From Alkalilimnicola ehrlichii (GTDB taxonomy: Bacteria; Pseudomonadota; Gammaproteobacteria; Nitrococcales; AK92): a stretch of 64,000 bases of DNA. The notes beneath the pieces are model-generated. The model worked only from the letters and a program-made list of their open reading frames with translations, was not told the DNA's origin and searched no databases. Shown here piece by piece: positions 17,364 through 28,463 of this stretch. Positions within the stretch are counted from its first letter, which is position 1, and every line of letters starts with the position of its first letter. The stretch lies in assembly GCF_003399765.1 (NCBI RefSeq), contig NZ_NFZV01000003.1, forward strand, positions 186,001 to 250,000, read 5' to 3'. Position numbers and translations under genes: made by a program.

Positions 17364-18095
17364 TTATGAATGCGAGTGTTGGTCTGCGTTTAGCAGCAAA
17401 TGGGCGAGTAGTAGGGTTTCGATATCTTCGGCGGCGTTCGGATCGAGGCCGGTTGCCTGAAAAATCCGCTGCATACGGTTTCTCACCGTATTTCGATGGC
17501 AACCTAGGGCTTTCGCCGCTTCGCTCAGGTTGCCGTGGCAGGTGCACCAGGCCTTAAGCGTTGCGTTAGCCTGGCGAACGCTGGTCAGGCCATTGCCTAA
17601 GTGCTCTTGCAGTAGCGCTTCCAGGGTTTGCTGCCCTATTTGACGCTTGATAGCCGCAGCCAGGCCCGGCGCGTTCTGAGCGGGGAGAGATGCGTCATGC
17701 GCTTCTGCTGCCACGATGGCGCGCGAGATTACTTCCGTGACTGTCACCATCGGCAAGGAATAGGGCTGTTCGAAGAGCGGCAGCGATAGTTCGTCGGCCA
17801 GGCGAACCAAGGCCGAAGGAATCTGCCCGATGTAGGCATCGCCCGTTAAAACCACTAAGCCGGAAATGCCGCTCTCAACGCCCTCGTACAGACACTCCGC
17901 CAGATTCTGTGCGTCGCGGTGGCGACCGATGCCGGTGACGAACACCAGCTCTCCGCCATGCGTCCAGGCTTTGAAAGAGCGATTTTCGGCGACATAAGGC
18001 CAACGGACGATGTTATCCGCGCCATCCTGCCCGCCCCGAAGCCGGATGGCTTCGAGGCCGGGTAGCAAGGGGATTTGGCGGCAGTGTAACGCCAT
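17364..18095 (-). CDS. Short PucR/CdaR-family regulator
   Basis: 243 residues. The N-terminal half is the PucR ligand-binding domain (VRWPYVAENRSFKAW, then ISGLVVLTGDAYIGQIPSALV). The C-terminus is the PucR/CdaR helix-turn-helix (HGNLSEAAKALGCHRNTVRNRMQRI). Family members are usually 400-550 residues; here the middle GGDEF-like domain is absent. It is sandwiched between codB and codA with one base to the codB stop, so it most likely controls this operon in response to a nucleobase. Activator or repressor is not determined. Confidence 0.75.
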   Translation of the reverse strand: MALHCRQIPLLPGLEAIRLRGGQDGADNIVRWPYVAENRSFKAWTHGGELVFVTGIGRHRDAQNLAECLYEGVESGISGLVVLTGDAYIGQIPSALVRLADELSLPLFEQPYSLPMVTVTEVISRAIVAAEAHDASLPAQNAPGLAAAIKRQIGQQTLEALLQEHLGNGLTSVRQANATLKAWCTCHGNLSEAAKALGCHRNTVRNRMQRIFQATGLDPNAAEDIETLLLAHLLLNADQHSHS

Positions 18096-18096
18096 C

Positions 18097-19379
18097 TCAG
18101 ATAGTGCCCGGAATGTCGCCCCGCCGCTCGCGAGCCGCCTCCAGTACGAAATGAATGGCCGTGAAGCTCAGCGCGGCGACCGCTACACCCACGATGGGCG
18201 CAATCCAAGGCGAGGTATAGGCCGCTATCGACCCGATCGCGTAAGCGGCCAGCCCCGGCACGTTAAAAAGCGGTAAGCTCGCGGTATTGAGGTCCGGGTA
18301 CTGCCGTTTCCAGGCGAAAAAGAAGTTCGCCATAATGACGCCGCCAACGGGCGGGATAAACGTCCCGAGCAAGACTAGGAACGGAATCAACCAGTCGGAC
18401 ATGCCGAGTACCGCCAACGCGGTCCCGATGGCCGCGCCGCCGATGGTGACGGTCTTTCGCCGTTGGGTACGGAGCAGATTGCAGCCGGCCACCGCAAAGT
18501 TGTACACGGTGTTGTCTTGGGTGGTCCATAGATTGAGGAATAACATCAGAATACCCAAGGTCGCCAGCCCCTGCGCCACCATGACATCGACGATGTCCGC
18601 TTGCTGATAAACCAACGCACCGAAGGCGCCGATCAGCGTCATTAACCCGTTGCCGAGAAAGAACGCGACCAGCGTGGCAATCACTGCCGTTTTCCCGGAG
18701 CGTGCAAACCGCGTCCAGTTCGTAGCTTGTGTGCCGCCGCTGACGAAGGTGCCGAACACCAGCGTAATCGCGGCCGCCACGCTCATGTTCTCGATCGGCT
18801 CGATGGCGAGCAGGCCGCTTAAACCGCCGGCGTCCGAGGCCGCCATGCCCATGCTGATCGCCACCAGGATAATCATGGCCGGGACGGCAAAGCGCGAAAG
18901 TAACTCAAGCCCGCGATAACCGACGAAGGCCGTGACGCAAAACCGAACCCAAACAGGATCATCAAGGGTACGGTCAAACTCTCCGGTAGCCCGGTGAGTT
19001 TAACGAGCAGAATCGCCATGGTCGCCGTGCCCCAGGCATACCAGCCGATTTGGGTAAAGCCGAGGATGAGGTCGGATAACTTACTACCCGCCTCGCCAAA
19101 GGCGAAACGGCTCATCAGCACCGTATTAAGGCCCGACTTCGCCGCAATATAGGCGAGGATCGCAGCGTAAATGCCCAACAAGAGATTACCTACAACCAGC
19201 ACCATCAGTAGCGTCGTGAAATCGAACGCTACTCCGACGCTGCCGCCCGCCCACATGGTGGCGGTAAAGAAGGTAAAGCCGAGTAACACGACACCCATAG
19301 ACCAGAGGCTCTTCCTCTGCTCCATCGGCACGGCGCTGAGAGGGAAGTCTTGTTCCCGAGAAGCGGTGGATGTTGCCAT
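18097..19379 (-). CDS. codB: Cytosine permease, interrupted by one frameshift
   Basis: About 428 residues after repair, with 12 membrane segments of the NCS1 (CodB) type: AVPMEQRKSLWSMGVVLLGFTFF at the start and GAGL-like helices after. The frame breaks after ILFGFGFA; adding one T to the T4 run (A4 at 18939-18942, plus strand) restores GFGFCVTAFVGYRGLELLSR and then FAVPAMIILVAISMG. The ATG at 19379 has a GGAG site; a TTG 15 bases upstream is less likely. First gene of codB-pucR-codA, behind a sigma-54 promoter. The shift looks like a sequencing loss. Confidence 0.85.
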
Positions 19380-19422
19380 GTCCCAAGTCTCCAATGGTTT
19401 TGCTCTTAACCGCTAGAGGAAT

Positions 19423-19438
19423 GGCAACCTCTATGCCA
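19423..19438 (-). promoter_or_regulatory. Sigma-54 promoter of the codB operon
   Basis: TGGCATAGAGGTTGCC on the minus strand matches the TGGCAY-N5-TTGC consensus with correct GG-GC spacing. Transcription would start about 30 bases before the codB ATG. Confidence 0.7.
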
Positions 19439-19483
19439 TCGGGCCGATTTTCCCCTTTCGGCGATAAAACAACCCTAAAATAC

Positions 19484-19500
19484 TTGTGCAGTATGCACAA
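19484..19500. promoter_or_regulatory. Inverted repeat upstream of codB
   Basis: TTGTGCA-GTA-TGCACAA is a perfect 7-bp inverted repeat between the sigma-54 promoter and the NtrC-like site. It is not the NtrC pattern and may be the binding site of the PucR-like regulator; that link is inference. Confidence 0.45.
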
Positions 19501-19535
19501 TTTGTTCAACTAAGCGGGCCACTTATCGCCGCCCG

Positions 19536-19552
19536 TGCACTATTGTGGTGAA
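19536..19552. promoter_or_regulatory. NtrC-type enhancer for codB
   Basis: TGCACT-N5-GGTGAA differs from the NtrC consensus at one position. It is about 107 bp upstream of the sigma-54 promoter. Confidence 0.5.
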
Positions 19553-19594
19553 TAATACGGATCTCCGCTCCGTTCTCGAACAGAGGCGGGTGCC

Positions 19595-20482
19595 TTACCT
19601 CGCCATAAACAGCGGGCGCTGTTCCTCCACCCGCCGCGCGATGAATTCATGCACTACCGCTACCCGCCTCAGGTCGCGCACGTCCTCGTGGGCGGTAATC
19701 CAATAAGTGCGCTGAAATGACATCTCCGGCAACACCGGCACTAATTCCGGGTATTTGCGTGCCGCATAGCCGTGCAAAATGCCGATGCTCTGACCGGAGA
19801 GAACGGCCTCAAGCTGCGCCGCGACGCTCGCGCACTCGTAGCGTATAGGCATGTGGCGGCGCAGCTCCTCGGCGTAATCCAATGCGGCGCTATACAGAAG
19901 ATCCTCGACGTAGGTCACCAGACAGCGGTCGGCAAGATCGGCGACGCAGCTAATCGGGCCGAACGTTTCCAGATGCCTTCGAGAGGCATACACGTGCAGG
20001 TCGTAATCCGCGAGCTTCTTCACGACTACTCGGCCGCGGCTGGGGCGGTCGATGGTCACCGCGATATCGGCCTCCCGTTTCGATAACGAGAACGAACGCG
20101 GCAGCGGCACCAGTTGAATCGTAAGCCTGGGGTGTTGGCGGGCCAGCTGCGCCAGCTCCGAGGCGAGAAAATAATTACCCAGGCCGTCCGGCGCGCCGAC
20201 TCGCACCGTGCCTTCCAGCTCCAGGTCCGCCGCGCTTACCTCCGCTTCCGCCTGCAACATTTCCGATTCCACCCGCTCGGCAATAGCAAGAAAGCGCTCG
20301 CCCGCGCTGGTCAGCGTGCAGCCGGCCGTACGCCGCTCTAAGAGCTTGGTGCGAAGCGCCTCTTCCAGTGCCGAAATACGCCGGCTGACCGTCGCGTGGT
20401 CCACTCCGAGCTGGCGTGCCGCCGCCAGTATCTGGCCAGAGCGCGCCACGGCAAGAAAGAAGCGAGCATGATCCCAATTCAT
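19595..20482 (-). CDS. LysR-family transcriptional regulator
   Basis: 295 residues. The winged helix at 1-62 reads MNWDHARFFLAVARSGQILAAARQLGVDHATVSRRI, and the substrate-binding domain runs from about 90 to 290. Variants with the WD..RFFLAVA start often control an adjacent dehydrogenase. It is divergent from mmsA with 147 bases between the two starts, so mmsA is the probable target. Effector unknown. Confidence 0.8.
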   Translation of the reverse strand: MNWDHARFFLAVARSGQILAAARQLGVDHATVSRRISALEEALRTKLLERRTAGCTLTSAGERFLAIAERVESEMLQAEAEVSAADLELEGTVRVGAPDGLGNYFLASELAQLARQHPRLTIQLVPLPRSFSLSKREADIAVTIDRPSRGRVVVKKLADYDLHVYASRRHLETFGPISCVADLADRCLVTYVEDLLYSAALDYAEELRRHMPIRYECASVAAQLEAVLSGQSIGILHGYAARKYPELVPVLPEMSFQRTYWITAHEDVRDLRRVAVVHEFIARRVEEQRPLFMAR

Positions 20483-20629
20483 TGTTACGCCAAATTTTGC
20501 ACAACAGGTAAGAAAATCTACGCATTGCTATGCGTTCATGCAAGGCGCAACGTAAAAGGCATCGCAATCGACCGCACCGACCGGCCATTGCTTCTCCATG
20601 CGCATAGTTATTCAACGAAAGGAAATGCC

Positions 20630-22153
<1,524 letters not shown>

Positions 22154-22320
22154 CGGTAAGCTCGGCTCGGCGTAGAAGCTCCGGCCGTATCGTTTTCCTA
22201 TCGTTCCAAGCTACCGCGGCAGCTCGAGATAGGGTTGTATCCGTGTATGTGCGAAACGTGCTGAGCGGGAAGGCGCATGCGGTTAGCGGCCGCAGGTTAA
22301 CGCTAAAGTAAGCCTGTTTG

Positions 22321-22719
22321 TCAGGCGCTGGCGACGACGCCCCGCCTGGCGTCCAGCGATAACTTGCCCGGACCGGCTACCGACAGAAGAAGAAAGCCCC
22401 CGGCTACCGCAAAGTTTTTCCAGAAAATGCGCATTTGGGTTACGTCGGAAGGATCGAAATGACCGAGAAAGGCCGTTGCTACGCAAAAGGCGGCAAAGGC
22501 ATAGGCAAGCCAGCGAGTCTGGAGGCCCACGACGATGGCCGCGCCTCCAAGCAGTTTAAGCGCAATGATAATCCAGGTTGCCAAAAGCGGTAGCGGAACG
22601 CCTATGCTGCCCAGAAAGCCGGCAAAATGGCTTGGTGCTCCCAATGTTTCGAAACCAGAGATCAGAAACATGAGCATGAGCAGAACGCGTGCTGCCAGCA
22701 GAGTCGCATCGTGTGCCAT
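22321..22719 (-). CDS. DoxX-family membrane protein
   Basis: 132 residues with four hydrophobic helices and the family pattern ARVLLMLMFLISGFETLG followed by KLLGGAAIVVGLQTRW. DoxX proteins are associated with thiol or oxidative-stress functions, but their exact role differs among members. Single gene, without clear partners on either side. Confidence 0.75.
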   Translation of the reverse strand: MAHDATLLAARVLLMLMFLISGFETLGAPSHFAGFLGSIGVPLPLLATWIIIALKLLGGAAIVVGLQTRWLAYAFAAFCVATAFLGHFDPSDVTQMRIFWKNFAVAGGFLLLSVAGPGKLSLDARRGVVASA

Positions 22720-23254
22720 GGGTACCTCATCGTGGTGTTAGGCGGAGTTGCATTCATCATCGATGCTTGCCGTTGGTGTGAGAATGCCTAAAACACCGAA
22801 AAAGTAACCTCATCGTCCGAGTCTGTTGTATGGCGGCAGCGTGTACTCTCGGCCTTTGCGGAGGTCGTGCCGATACACGGTCTACCTTCCCGTGTTAGGG
22901 GCGGTCATGACTTTCGATAGCGCGGTATTAACTGCTTCTTGCCGGCTGGTGCGTAGCCGCCGGAAGTCTAATCCGGTCCTGCAAAAGGATGTGCAGCTCC
23001 AACCCCGTATCGCAATTGGGCAGCTAATGTTACAAGTTGTCACATTAGTGTGTTACTTCGCGTATCACCGATAGCCGCCCACCCTCCTCGCCGACGCGGT
23101 TACTCGCGGCAATGCCCTATCTGGCACGGAACTGGCAACACGTTCCGGAAGCACACGAACTATGACAAAAAGCGAGACGCCGAACGTGCTTTCAGCGCTA
23201 TCGCGGCCCTGGCCCAGGGCGCTGCCATCGGTGTCCACCTTGAGGAGGGGAGTC
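22720..23254. other. Intergenic stretch without recognisable feature
   Basis: About 535 bases between divergent doxX and the chemoreceptor gene. Short open frames occur but none has a ribosome site or a protein-like composition. It presumably holds the promoters of both neighbours; I could not pick a specific site. Confidence 0.3.
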
Positions 23255-24696
23255 ATGAAACTACTTCATCTTTGGTCCCGGCCCGACTCGCTGCAAATCA
23301 ATGCCACCCAAGGAGCGGACCACCAATATAATGTACTGAAAGCCGTTGCCGAACGTGCCGGTCCGCTCGGAATCGAAATAGCCGATATCGCCGCTCACGT
23401 CGACGATGTCAATCGTCGTGCCGCACACGAGGCTACCGTCTTTACCGATCTGCGCACCATCGCCGAAGATCTACGACTGAGCAATCGGTCGGTAGCACAG
23501 GCTGCCCAGGGCTCGCGAGATGCCGGCGCGACGGCAGCCGCGGAGATCGCTCAGTCCGAGCAAACGCTGGGCAAGGCCCTGGCCGATATTCGCCAGCTGA
23601 CCGACTCGGTATCCCATCTGCATGAGCGCTTGCGCGGGGTGAACGACGCCTTAGCTCGCATTGGCGAGGTCGCCGGCGGCATCGACAGCATCGCCCGTCA
23701 GACCCGCCTGCTGGCGTTGAATGCCACCATAGAAGCTGCCCGCGCCGGCGCAGTCGGTCGCGGTTTTGCCGTCGTTGCCGAAGAGGTCAAGGAGCTGTCG
23801 CAACAAACCGGCGACGCTACCCAGCAGATCGGCACTTCCTTGGCCGAACTCCGGGAGCAGATTCAGGACCTTGTTGGGCTGGGCGAGCAAGCCACCGCCC
23901 ATGCGTCGGCAGCAAGCGCCGGCACGTCGGCTATCCGCCAAGTGTTCGAAACGGTCAACGACGCAATCCGAAAAACCGACAGCGGATCGGCCCGCATCGT
24001 CGAAGCCGTTCAACAGATCGACGGCTATACCGAGCGAACGGTCGCGGGGCTGGAGTCGCTGGCCGACGAAGTCGCCAAGTCCTCGAATAACCTAAAACAA
24101 GCCAGCGAATTGACCACCGGCCTGCTTCGTCACACGGAAGAGCTGATTAACATAACGCATGAGGTCGAGATCCCCGGCCAAGAACGCGATCACATCGACG
24201 CCGCACAACGGGGTGCCCGACAAATTAGCGAGGCGTTCGAGGCGGCATTGGCCGAGGGCCGCATCAGCGAGGCCGACCTGTTCGATCGTGACTACAAACC
24301 TATTCCGGGGACCGACCCCATTCAATACACAACCCGCTACGCGAAACTTACCGACGAACGGCTTCCCCCCATCCAGGAGCCCATCCATCGGAACGATGAA
24401 AAATCACGGCCGCTTGCACCTGCGATAACGACGGTTTTATCGCTACTCACGCCTTGCACGTTTCTCACCCGCAACGGCCGGGCGACCCGGTTTGGAACCG
24501 CGCCAACTGCCGTAACCGTACCCTATTCAACGACCGCGTAGGCCTAGCCGCGGGTCGAAATACCAAGCCCTTCCTTATTCAACTTTACCGGCGCGACATG
24601 GGCGGCGGGCAATATGTACTGATGAAAGACATCTCGGCCCCCATCTACGTCCGTGGCCGGCATTGGGGAGGATTACGACTGTTGGTGAAGCCGTAA
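23255..24696 (+). CDS. Soluble methyl-accepting chemotaxis-type protein, interrupted by one frameshift
   Basis: About 480 residues after repair, with no membrane segments. The signalling hairpin is present ([40 protein letters not shown]). The C-terminal part is a sensor seen in cytoplasmic chemoreceptors: [20 protein letters not shown], later [20 protein letters not shown] and [20 protein letters not shown]. The frame is lost after HRNDEK; one more A in the A5 run at 24399-24403 restores [20 protein letters not shown] and joins the two. The start ATG follows GAGGAGGGG. Stimulus unknown; the C-terminal domain has been linked to redox-type sensing in related proteins. Confidence 0.8.
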
Positions 24697-24761
24697 CGAC
24701 GGCTGGGCGGGCCGCCACATGGCAGCGGGACCGCGAGCAGACGGCTGACGAGCGCTGCTCG

Positions 24762-25688
24762 TTATACGTTTCGGCGGTCGATAATAGGCGCGTGCTGCGC
24801 CATCAGTTCGGCGACCCAGTCGATGAATATGCGCAGTTTAGCGCTGACATGCCGATGCGGTGGAAATGCTACATACACCGGCATCGGGTCGAGGCGCCAA
24901 TCGTCAAACAAGCGCACCAACTCGCCGTGTGCCAGGTGTGCTTTGGCCATGTAGTCCGGCAGCCAAAGTACACCTAAACCGGCCAAACCGGCCGCAAGAT
25001 AAGCATTGCCGTCATCGACGGCGATCACGTAGCGGCCGCGCACTTTGAGGCTTTCGCCGTCACGCTGCATGGCGTACGGTAGGGCCTTGCCGGTGCGTGC
25101 CCAGGTGAAGCCCACGATGTAGTGGTCGGGGCCCGCCAGCTCCTGCGGGTGCGAGGGCGAGCCGACACGTTCCAGGTAGCTCGGTGCCGCATAAACCCCG
25201 AGCTGTAAGTCGCCTACCCGGCGCGCCACCATAGACAGCTCGCTAAGCTCGCCGCCGCGCACGACGCAGTCCACTCCCTCGTCAATCAGGTCGACCGGGC
25301 GATCGCTGACGCCCATATCCAGCTGGATGTCAGGGTACCGAGCGTGGAACGCGGGTAAGGCCGGCAGCAGGATCATGCGAGCCAGCGGGCTGGGAACATC
25401 CACCCGCAACCGGCCTCGGGGCGAAGCCGAGGCACTGGGCAGGCTAGTCTCGGCATCGTCCATATCGGCCAGCAGCTTTACCACGCGTTCGTAGTAGGCG
25501 GCGCCGTCGGCGGTGACGTTGACCTTGCGCGTAGTGCGGTTGAGTAACTTGACCCGCAACCGGGCCTCCAACTGCTGCACGAGTTGCGACACGCTGGTTT
25601 TGCTCATATGAAGCGTTTCGGCCGCTTTGGTGAAACTGCCGGTCTCCACCACCCGGGCAAACGCCTGCATTGCATTGAAACGGTCCAT
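24762..25688 (-). CDS. LysR-family transcriptional regulator
   Basis: 308 residues. HTH at 1-60 (MDRFNAMQAFARVVETGSFTKAAE) and a LysR substrate domain of the CrgA/DmlR type (DGVDCVVRGGELSELSMVARRVG). The ATG at 25688 is the family start; the upstream ATG adds 13 residues without homology. It is divergent from the RidA-family gene at 25831, its likely target. Confidence 0.8.
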   Translation of the reverse strand: MDRFNAMQAFARVVETGSFTKAAETLHMSKTSVSQLVQQLEARLRVKLLNRTTRKVNVTADGAAYYERVVKLLADMDDAETSLPSASASPRGRLRVDVPSPLARMILLPALPAFHARYPDIQLDMGVSDRPVDLIDEGVDCVVRGGELSELSMVARRVGDLQLGVYAAPSYLERVGSPSHPQELAGPDHYIVGFTWARTGKALPYAMQRDGESLKVRGRYVIAVDDGNAYLAAGLAGLGVLWLPDYMAKAHLAHGELVRLFDDWRLDPMPVYVAFPPHRHVSAKLRIFIDWVAELMAQHAPIIDRRNV

Positions 25689-25830
25689 CTCGGCTCCAGA
25701 TGCCCCACGATTGTTTGGATTATACAAACAGTGTTGGCCGAAGTTGCTCGTTTATCGGCCGGTTGCGGGCCTTTAAAGTGCTTCCATCGTTAACCTCGGT
25801 CGGACTCGACCCATTGATGGAGATATACCC

Positions 25831-26235
25831 ATGGCACAGCGCGACGTCGTTTTCCCACCTGGGCGCCAAGCTCTTTATGAGCGTAATCGCTATTCGCCGG
25901 CGATCCGTTGCAATGGCTTATTGTTCGTCTCAGGGCAAGTGGGCAGCCGGGAGGACGGTTCCCCCGAGCCCGATTTGGAGAAGCAGGTTCGGCTCGCATT
26001 CGATAATCTGAACGGCATTTTGCAGGCTGCCGGCTGCACGTTTGACGACGTGATCGACGTCACCGTGTTTATTGTCGACCCCGAACCGAAGTTCGAGCGG
26101 ATTTGGAAGGTTGTGCCGGAGTATTGGGGCAACGCGCCGCACCCCACGCTGACCGCTGTCGGCGTGACCTGGCTCTATGGTTTCGATTTTGAAATCAAGG
26201 TAATCGCAAAGCTACCGGAGGCAACAGCGGACTGA
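25831..26235 (+). CDS. RidA/YjgF-family protein
   Basis: 134 residues, the usual family size. Characteristic segments are RCNGLLFVSGQVGSREDGS, LNGILQAAGCTFDDVIDVTVF and the C-terminal EIKVIAKLPE. RidA proteins hydrolyse reactive enamine/imine intermediates; this one lacks the Arg of the RidA core (the VTVFIVD region is followed by PEPKFERIW instead), so it belongs to a divergent subgroup with unknown substrate. Faces a LysR regulator. Confidence 0.75.
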   Translation: MAQRDVVFPPGRQALYERNRYSPAIRCNGLLFVSGQVGSREDGSPEPDLEKQVRLAFDNLNGILQAAGCTFDDVIDVTVFIVDPEPKFERIWKVVPEYWGNAPHPTLTAVGVTWLYGFDFEIKVIAKLPEATAD

Positions 26236-26264
26236 TCTCGCCCGCCGGCGACGCATCCCTCAAA

Positions 26265-26286
26265 GCGGGCCGCCATGGCGGCCCGC
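26265..26286 (+). terminator. Perfect palindrome after the RidA-family gene
   Basis: GCGGGCCGCCA pairs perfectly with TGGCGGCCCGC (22 bases in all), flanked by CAAA and GCCCCGTTTG. It sits 30 bases past the stop and would fold into a very stable hairpin, most likely a terminator. Confidence 0.6.
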
Positions 26287-26470
26287 GCCCCGTTTGTTAT
26301 CGTCATTGTTCGTAATGACGGCACAACCACGCCAACCAGACGATTCAAACGGCCGTTAATGGGCGTAGCGGCTTATCGCAAAGCCCCAAGTGGCGCTTCC
26401 CATGTTGTTATTTCGGGTATAACCCGCGAGGATAAGGACAAGAATAAGAAAAAGCCGCAAGTCGCGGCGG

Positions 26471-26508
26471 ATTAGACACCCAAGGCAGTGCCGCTCGCGG
26501 TGTCTAAT
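26471..26508. promoter_or_regulatory. Inverted repeat upstream of the Coq4-like gene
   Basis: ATTAGACACC (26471-26480) and GGTGTCTAAT (26499-26508) are a perfect 10-bp pair with an 18-base loop, ending 28 bases before the ATG. It could be an operator or a leader hairpin; the 26236-26535 gap holds nothing else apart from the palindrome at 26265. Confidence 0.4.
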
Positions 26509-26535
26509 TTGGGTTAACTTTCCGGGGTTTAATTG

Positions 26536-27150
26536 ATGCTTCAGGATGAACTTGCAGCCTTCTATGAGCGGAATGGGTTTGGTCCAGTGCTGGGTGAAAG
26601 GCCACGCACGGTGCCGGTCTTCACCGGCTGTTTGCTCGTTCCATTACCTAATATCGAGGTGCGACACCGATATCTGAAGTATCACGATCTACACCATTTA
26701 GTGACAGGCTATTCCGTCGGGCGAATCGGGGAAGGCGAGGTCAGTGCGTGGGAGCTCGGTACCGGGTCCGCCTTTGTCTCGCCGACTCTCGGGCTCATGA
26801 ATTTGATCGCGCTTTCAACGGGCTTGGTCTTGCGGCCGCGACGGATGTGGCAGGCCTTCCTACGCGGGACTAGGAGCCGAAACTTATACCCCGCCGTCGT
26901 TCGCGCGGAGGTGGATGCCGGAAGGTGGCACGACCTGGCTGAGCTACGCACATACTGCCTTGAAGTAAAGCGTACGCGGCCGGGCTTGCTGCTGCGCGCG
27001 GCAGAGTTCGGTGGCTACTGTGTTTTAGCCATGTGCATTCACGTCGCGATAGCCGGGCCGGCTGTCGTTGCACGCTTCTTTACCGATATTTTGATGGGAT
27101 ACAGCGTGTTTCAGGCCGTCAAGCCAAAGAAACGCACCGATCTATATTGA
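26536..27150 (+). CDS. COQ4-like protein
   Basis: 204 residues. The segment YHDLHHLVTGYSVGRIGEGEV contains the HDxxH...E zinc-binding pattern of COQ4, a ubiquinone-biosynthesis protein involved in ring decarboxylation in eukaryotes and found as isolated homologues in bacteria. The C-terminus has a hydrophobic stretch (YCVLAMCIHVAIAGPAVVA) that may associate with membranes. The ATG at 26536 follows a TTG that is unlikely to be used. No quinone genes are adjacent, so a role in quinone metabolism is only inferred from the family. Confidence 0.6.
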   Translation: MLQDELAAFYERNGFGPVLGERPRTVPVFTGCLLVPLPNIEVRHRYLKYHDLHHLVTGYSVGRIGEGEVSAWELGTGSAFVSPTLGLMNLIALSTGLVLRPRRMWQAFLRGTRSRNLYPAVVRAEVDAGRWHDLAELRTYCLEVKRTRPGLLLRAAEFGGYCVLAMCIHVAIAGPAVVARFFTDILMGYSVFQAVKPKKRTDLY

Positions 27151-27618
27151 AAAGGGCGAGTCTGTTTGCGCTGGCTGCGGGGCTTGCCTGTCGGCCATCC
27201 GATCTGGTTAGGGACGTAGAGGCGCGTCTTTAATAATCGCTATCCTCTCGATTCCTCATTCACACATGCCTCTTTCGAGGTCCATTCAATGGCACTTGCT
27301 GGATCAGCATCCAAGGCTTGGCAAAGTTGCACTAGTCGCTACAGGGGCAACGGCTTTTTTCCCTGTCCCTCCTTGGAAATGCAGCTTCAGCTAACGTCCA
27401 GGTAATCCTAGAGCTGAGTTTGACTTAGTTCTTTCTCGGCATGCAGGCGCTTTGGCCAGTTGTTGGCAACCCGATTAATGGCCATCTTTATCTCTGATTG
27501 TGCCACCACAGCTTTCCCTCTCAATGTCGTCTGTGGATGCGAGAATCATTGTGCGAGGATTGCCTTGGCGTTATATCGCACTGCTCATTTGTCACTAATA
27601 CAGATAAAAGGATTTACT
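27151..27618. other. Intergenic stretch, no clear feature
   Basis: About 470 bases between the Coq4-like and YrhK-like genes. One weak hairpin, ACAGGG (27341-27346) with CCCTGT (27361-27366), is visible. No open frame with a ribosome site and no repeat was recognised. Confidence 0.3.
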
Positions 27619-27897
27619 ATGAAAGACGATCAGCGTATCGACAGCCCGCTCACCGTTACCATCGGCCACGAACAGTTAGTTATCCGGCGCCGCTATGAAA
27701 TGGTTAGTATTCTTAATGATTTCTTCATAGCGATCTGGTTTCTGTTGGGGAGCATATTTTTTCTTTATCAATCGTTGGAGAAAGCCGCTGCCTGGCTGTT
27801 CATTATTGGCAGCACTCAGTTTCTGATTCGGCCAATGATACGTCTCTTAGCACACCTCCACCTGCAACGAGTACCAGAGAGCCATTGGCAACTTTAA
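27619..27897 (+). CDS. YrhK-like small membrane protein
   Basis: 92 residues. After a soluble start (MKDDQRIDSPLTVTIGHEQL) come two hydrophobic segments with the YrhK-domain pattern RRYEMVSILNDFFIAIWFLLGSIFFL and LFIIGSTQFLIRPMIRL. The function of the family is not known. The ATG follows AAAAGGA. Monocistronic. Confidence 0.65.
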   Translation: MKDDQRIDSPLTVTIGHEQLVIRRRYEMVSILNDFFIAIWFLLGSIFFLYQSLEKAAAWLFIIGSTQFLIRPMIRLLAHLHLQRVPESHWQL

Positions 27898-28002
27898 CAA
27901 TAGAAGCAACTATTTCGGATCACGCTTTTATGGGGTGGAGTGGCGGGCGTAGGCCCAGCCTCTGGAAGTCGAGCTTAACGGATGTCTTGAAGATGCGTCT
28001 TG

Positions 28003-28368
28003 TTACCGGCACTGCTGGGCAGCGCTGAGCTCCAGCCGCTTCTGCTCCCGGCTCAGCAGCTCGCTGACCGCCTGCAGCTCGCGAATACGCTGCTCAACGG
28101 CGGTTCGTTTCTCTGCCATTAGCTTTGCCCCTTGGGCGCAGTCGATGCGGTTGCTTCGCAGTGCCTCAATGACTTCTCGAATTTCCCGCAGCGAGAACCC
28201 CAGCTCTTTCAGTTGGCGCACTAGATTGACCTGGCGTACCGCCTGCTCTGGGTAGTTTCGGTAGCGGTTGGAACCGCGGGCCACTTCCGTCAGCAAGCCT
28301 TCCTTCTCATAGTAGCGCAGCGTGTGACGGCTGACGCCGGTGCGCTCTTCCAGTTCGGCAATCTGCAT
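28003..28368 (-). CDS. MerR-family transcriptional regulator
   Basis: 121 residues. N-terminal MerR winged helix (MQIAELEERTGVSRHTLRYYEKEGLL), then a dimerisation coiled coil; Cys at 77 and 120 are too few for a clear metal site. Similar proteins respond to aldehydes or oxidants. It is divergent from the NAD-dependent epimerase/reductase gene at 28464, with 95 bases between starts. Confidence 0.82.
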   Translation of the reverse strand: MQIAELEERTGVSRHTLRYYEKEGLLTEVARGSNRYRNYPEQAVRQVNLVRQLKELGFSLREIREVIEALRSNRIDCAQGAKLMAEKRTAVEQRIRELQAVSELLSREQKRLELSAAQQCR

Positions 28369-28401
28369 AGCTACTCTCCTGTGATGCCTTCGGTTTTGGG
28401 C

Positions 28402-28430
28402 TTGACCTTAGAGGATACTCGATACTTTAC
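28402..28430 (+). promoter_or_regulatory. Candidate MerR-controlled promoter
   Basis: TTGACC (28402-28407) followed by an imperfect dyad TTAGAG-GATA-CTCGAT and TACTTT resembles MerR-family promoters, in which an over-long spacer carries the operator. The -10 element is not certain. It lies about 40 bases before the SDR start. Confidence 0.4.
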
Positions 28431-28463
28431 CGTAGCCGGTAACCCCATCCACAGGAGTTCATA

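Noticed and set aside
22826-23074. 82-codon frame in the doxX-chemoreceptor gap
   Set aside because: No Shine-Dalgarno site and no protein-like features.
26275-26475. 66-codon frame after the RidA-family gene
   Set aside because: It starts inside the terminator palindrome and lacks a ribosome site.
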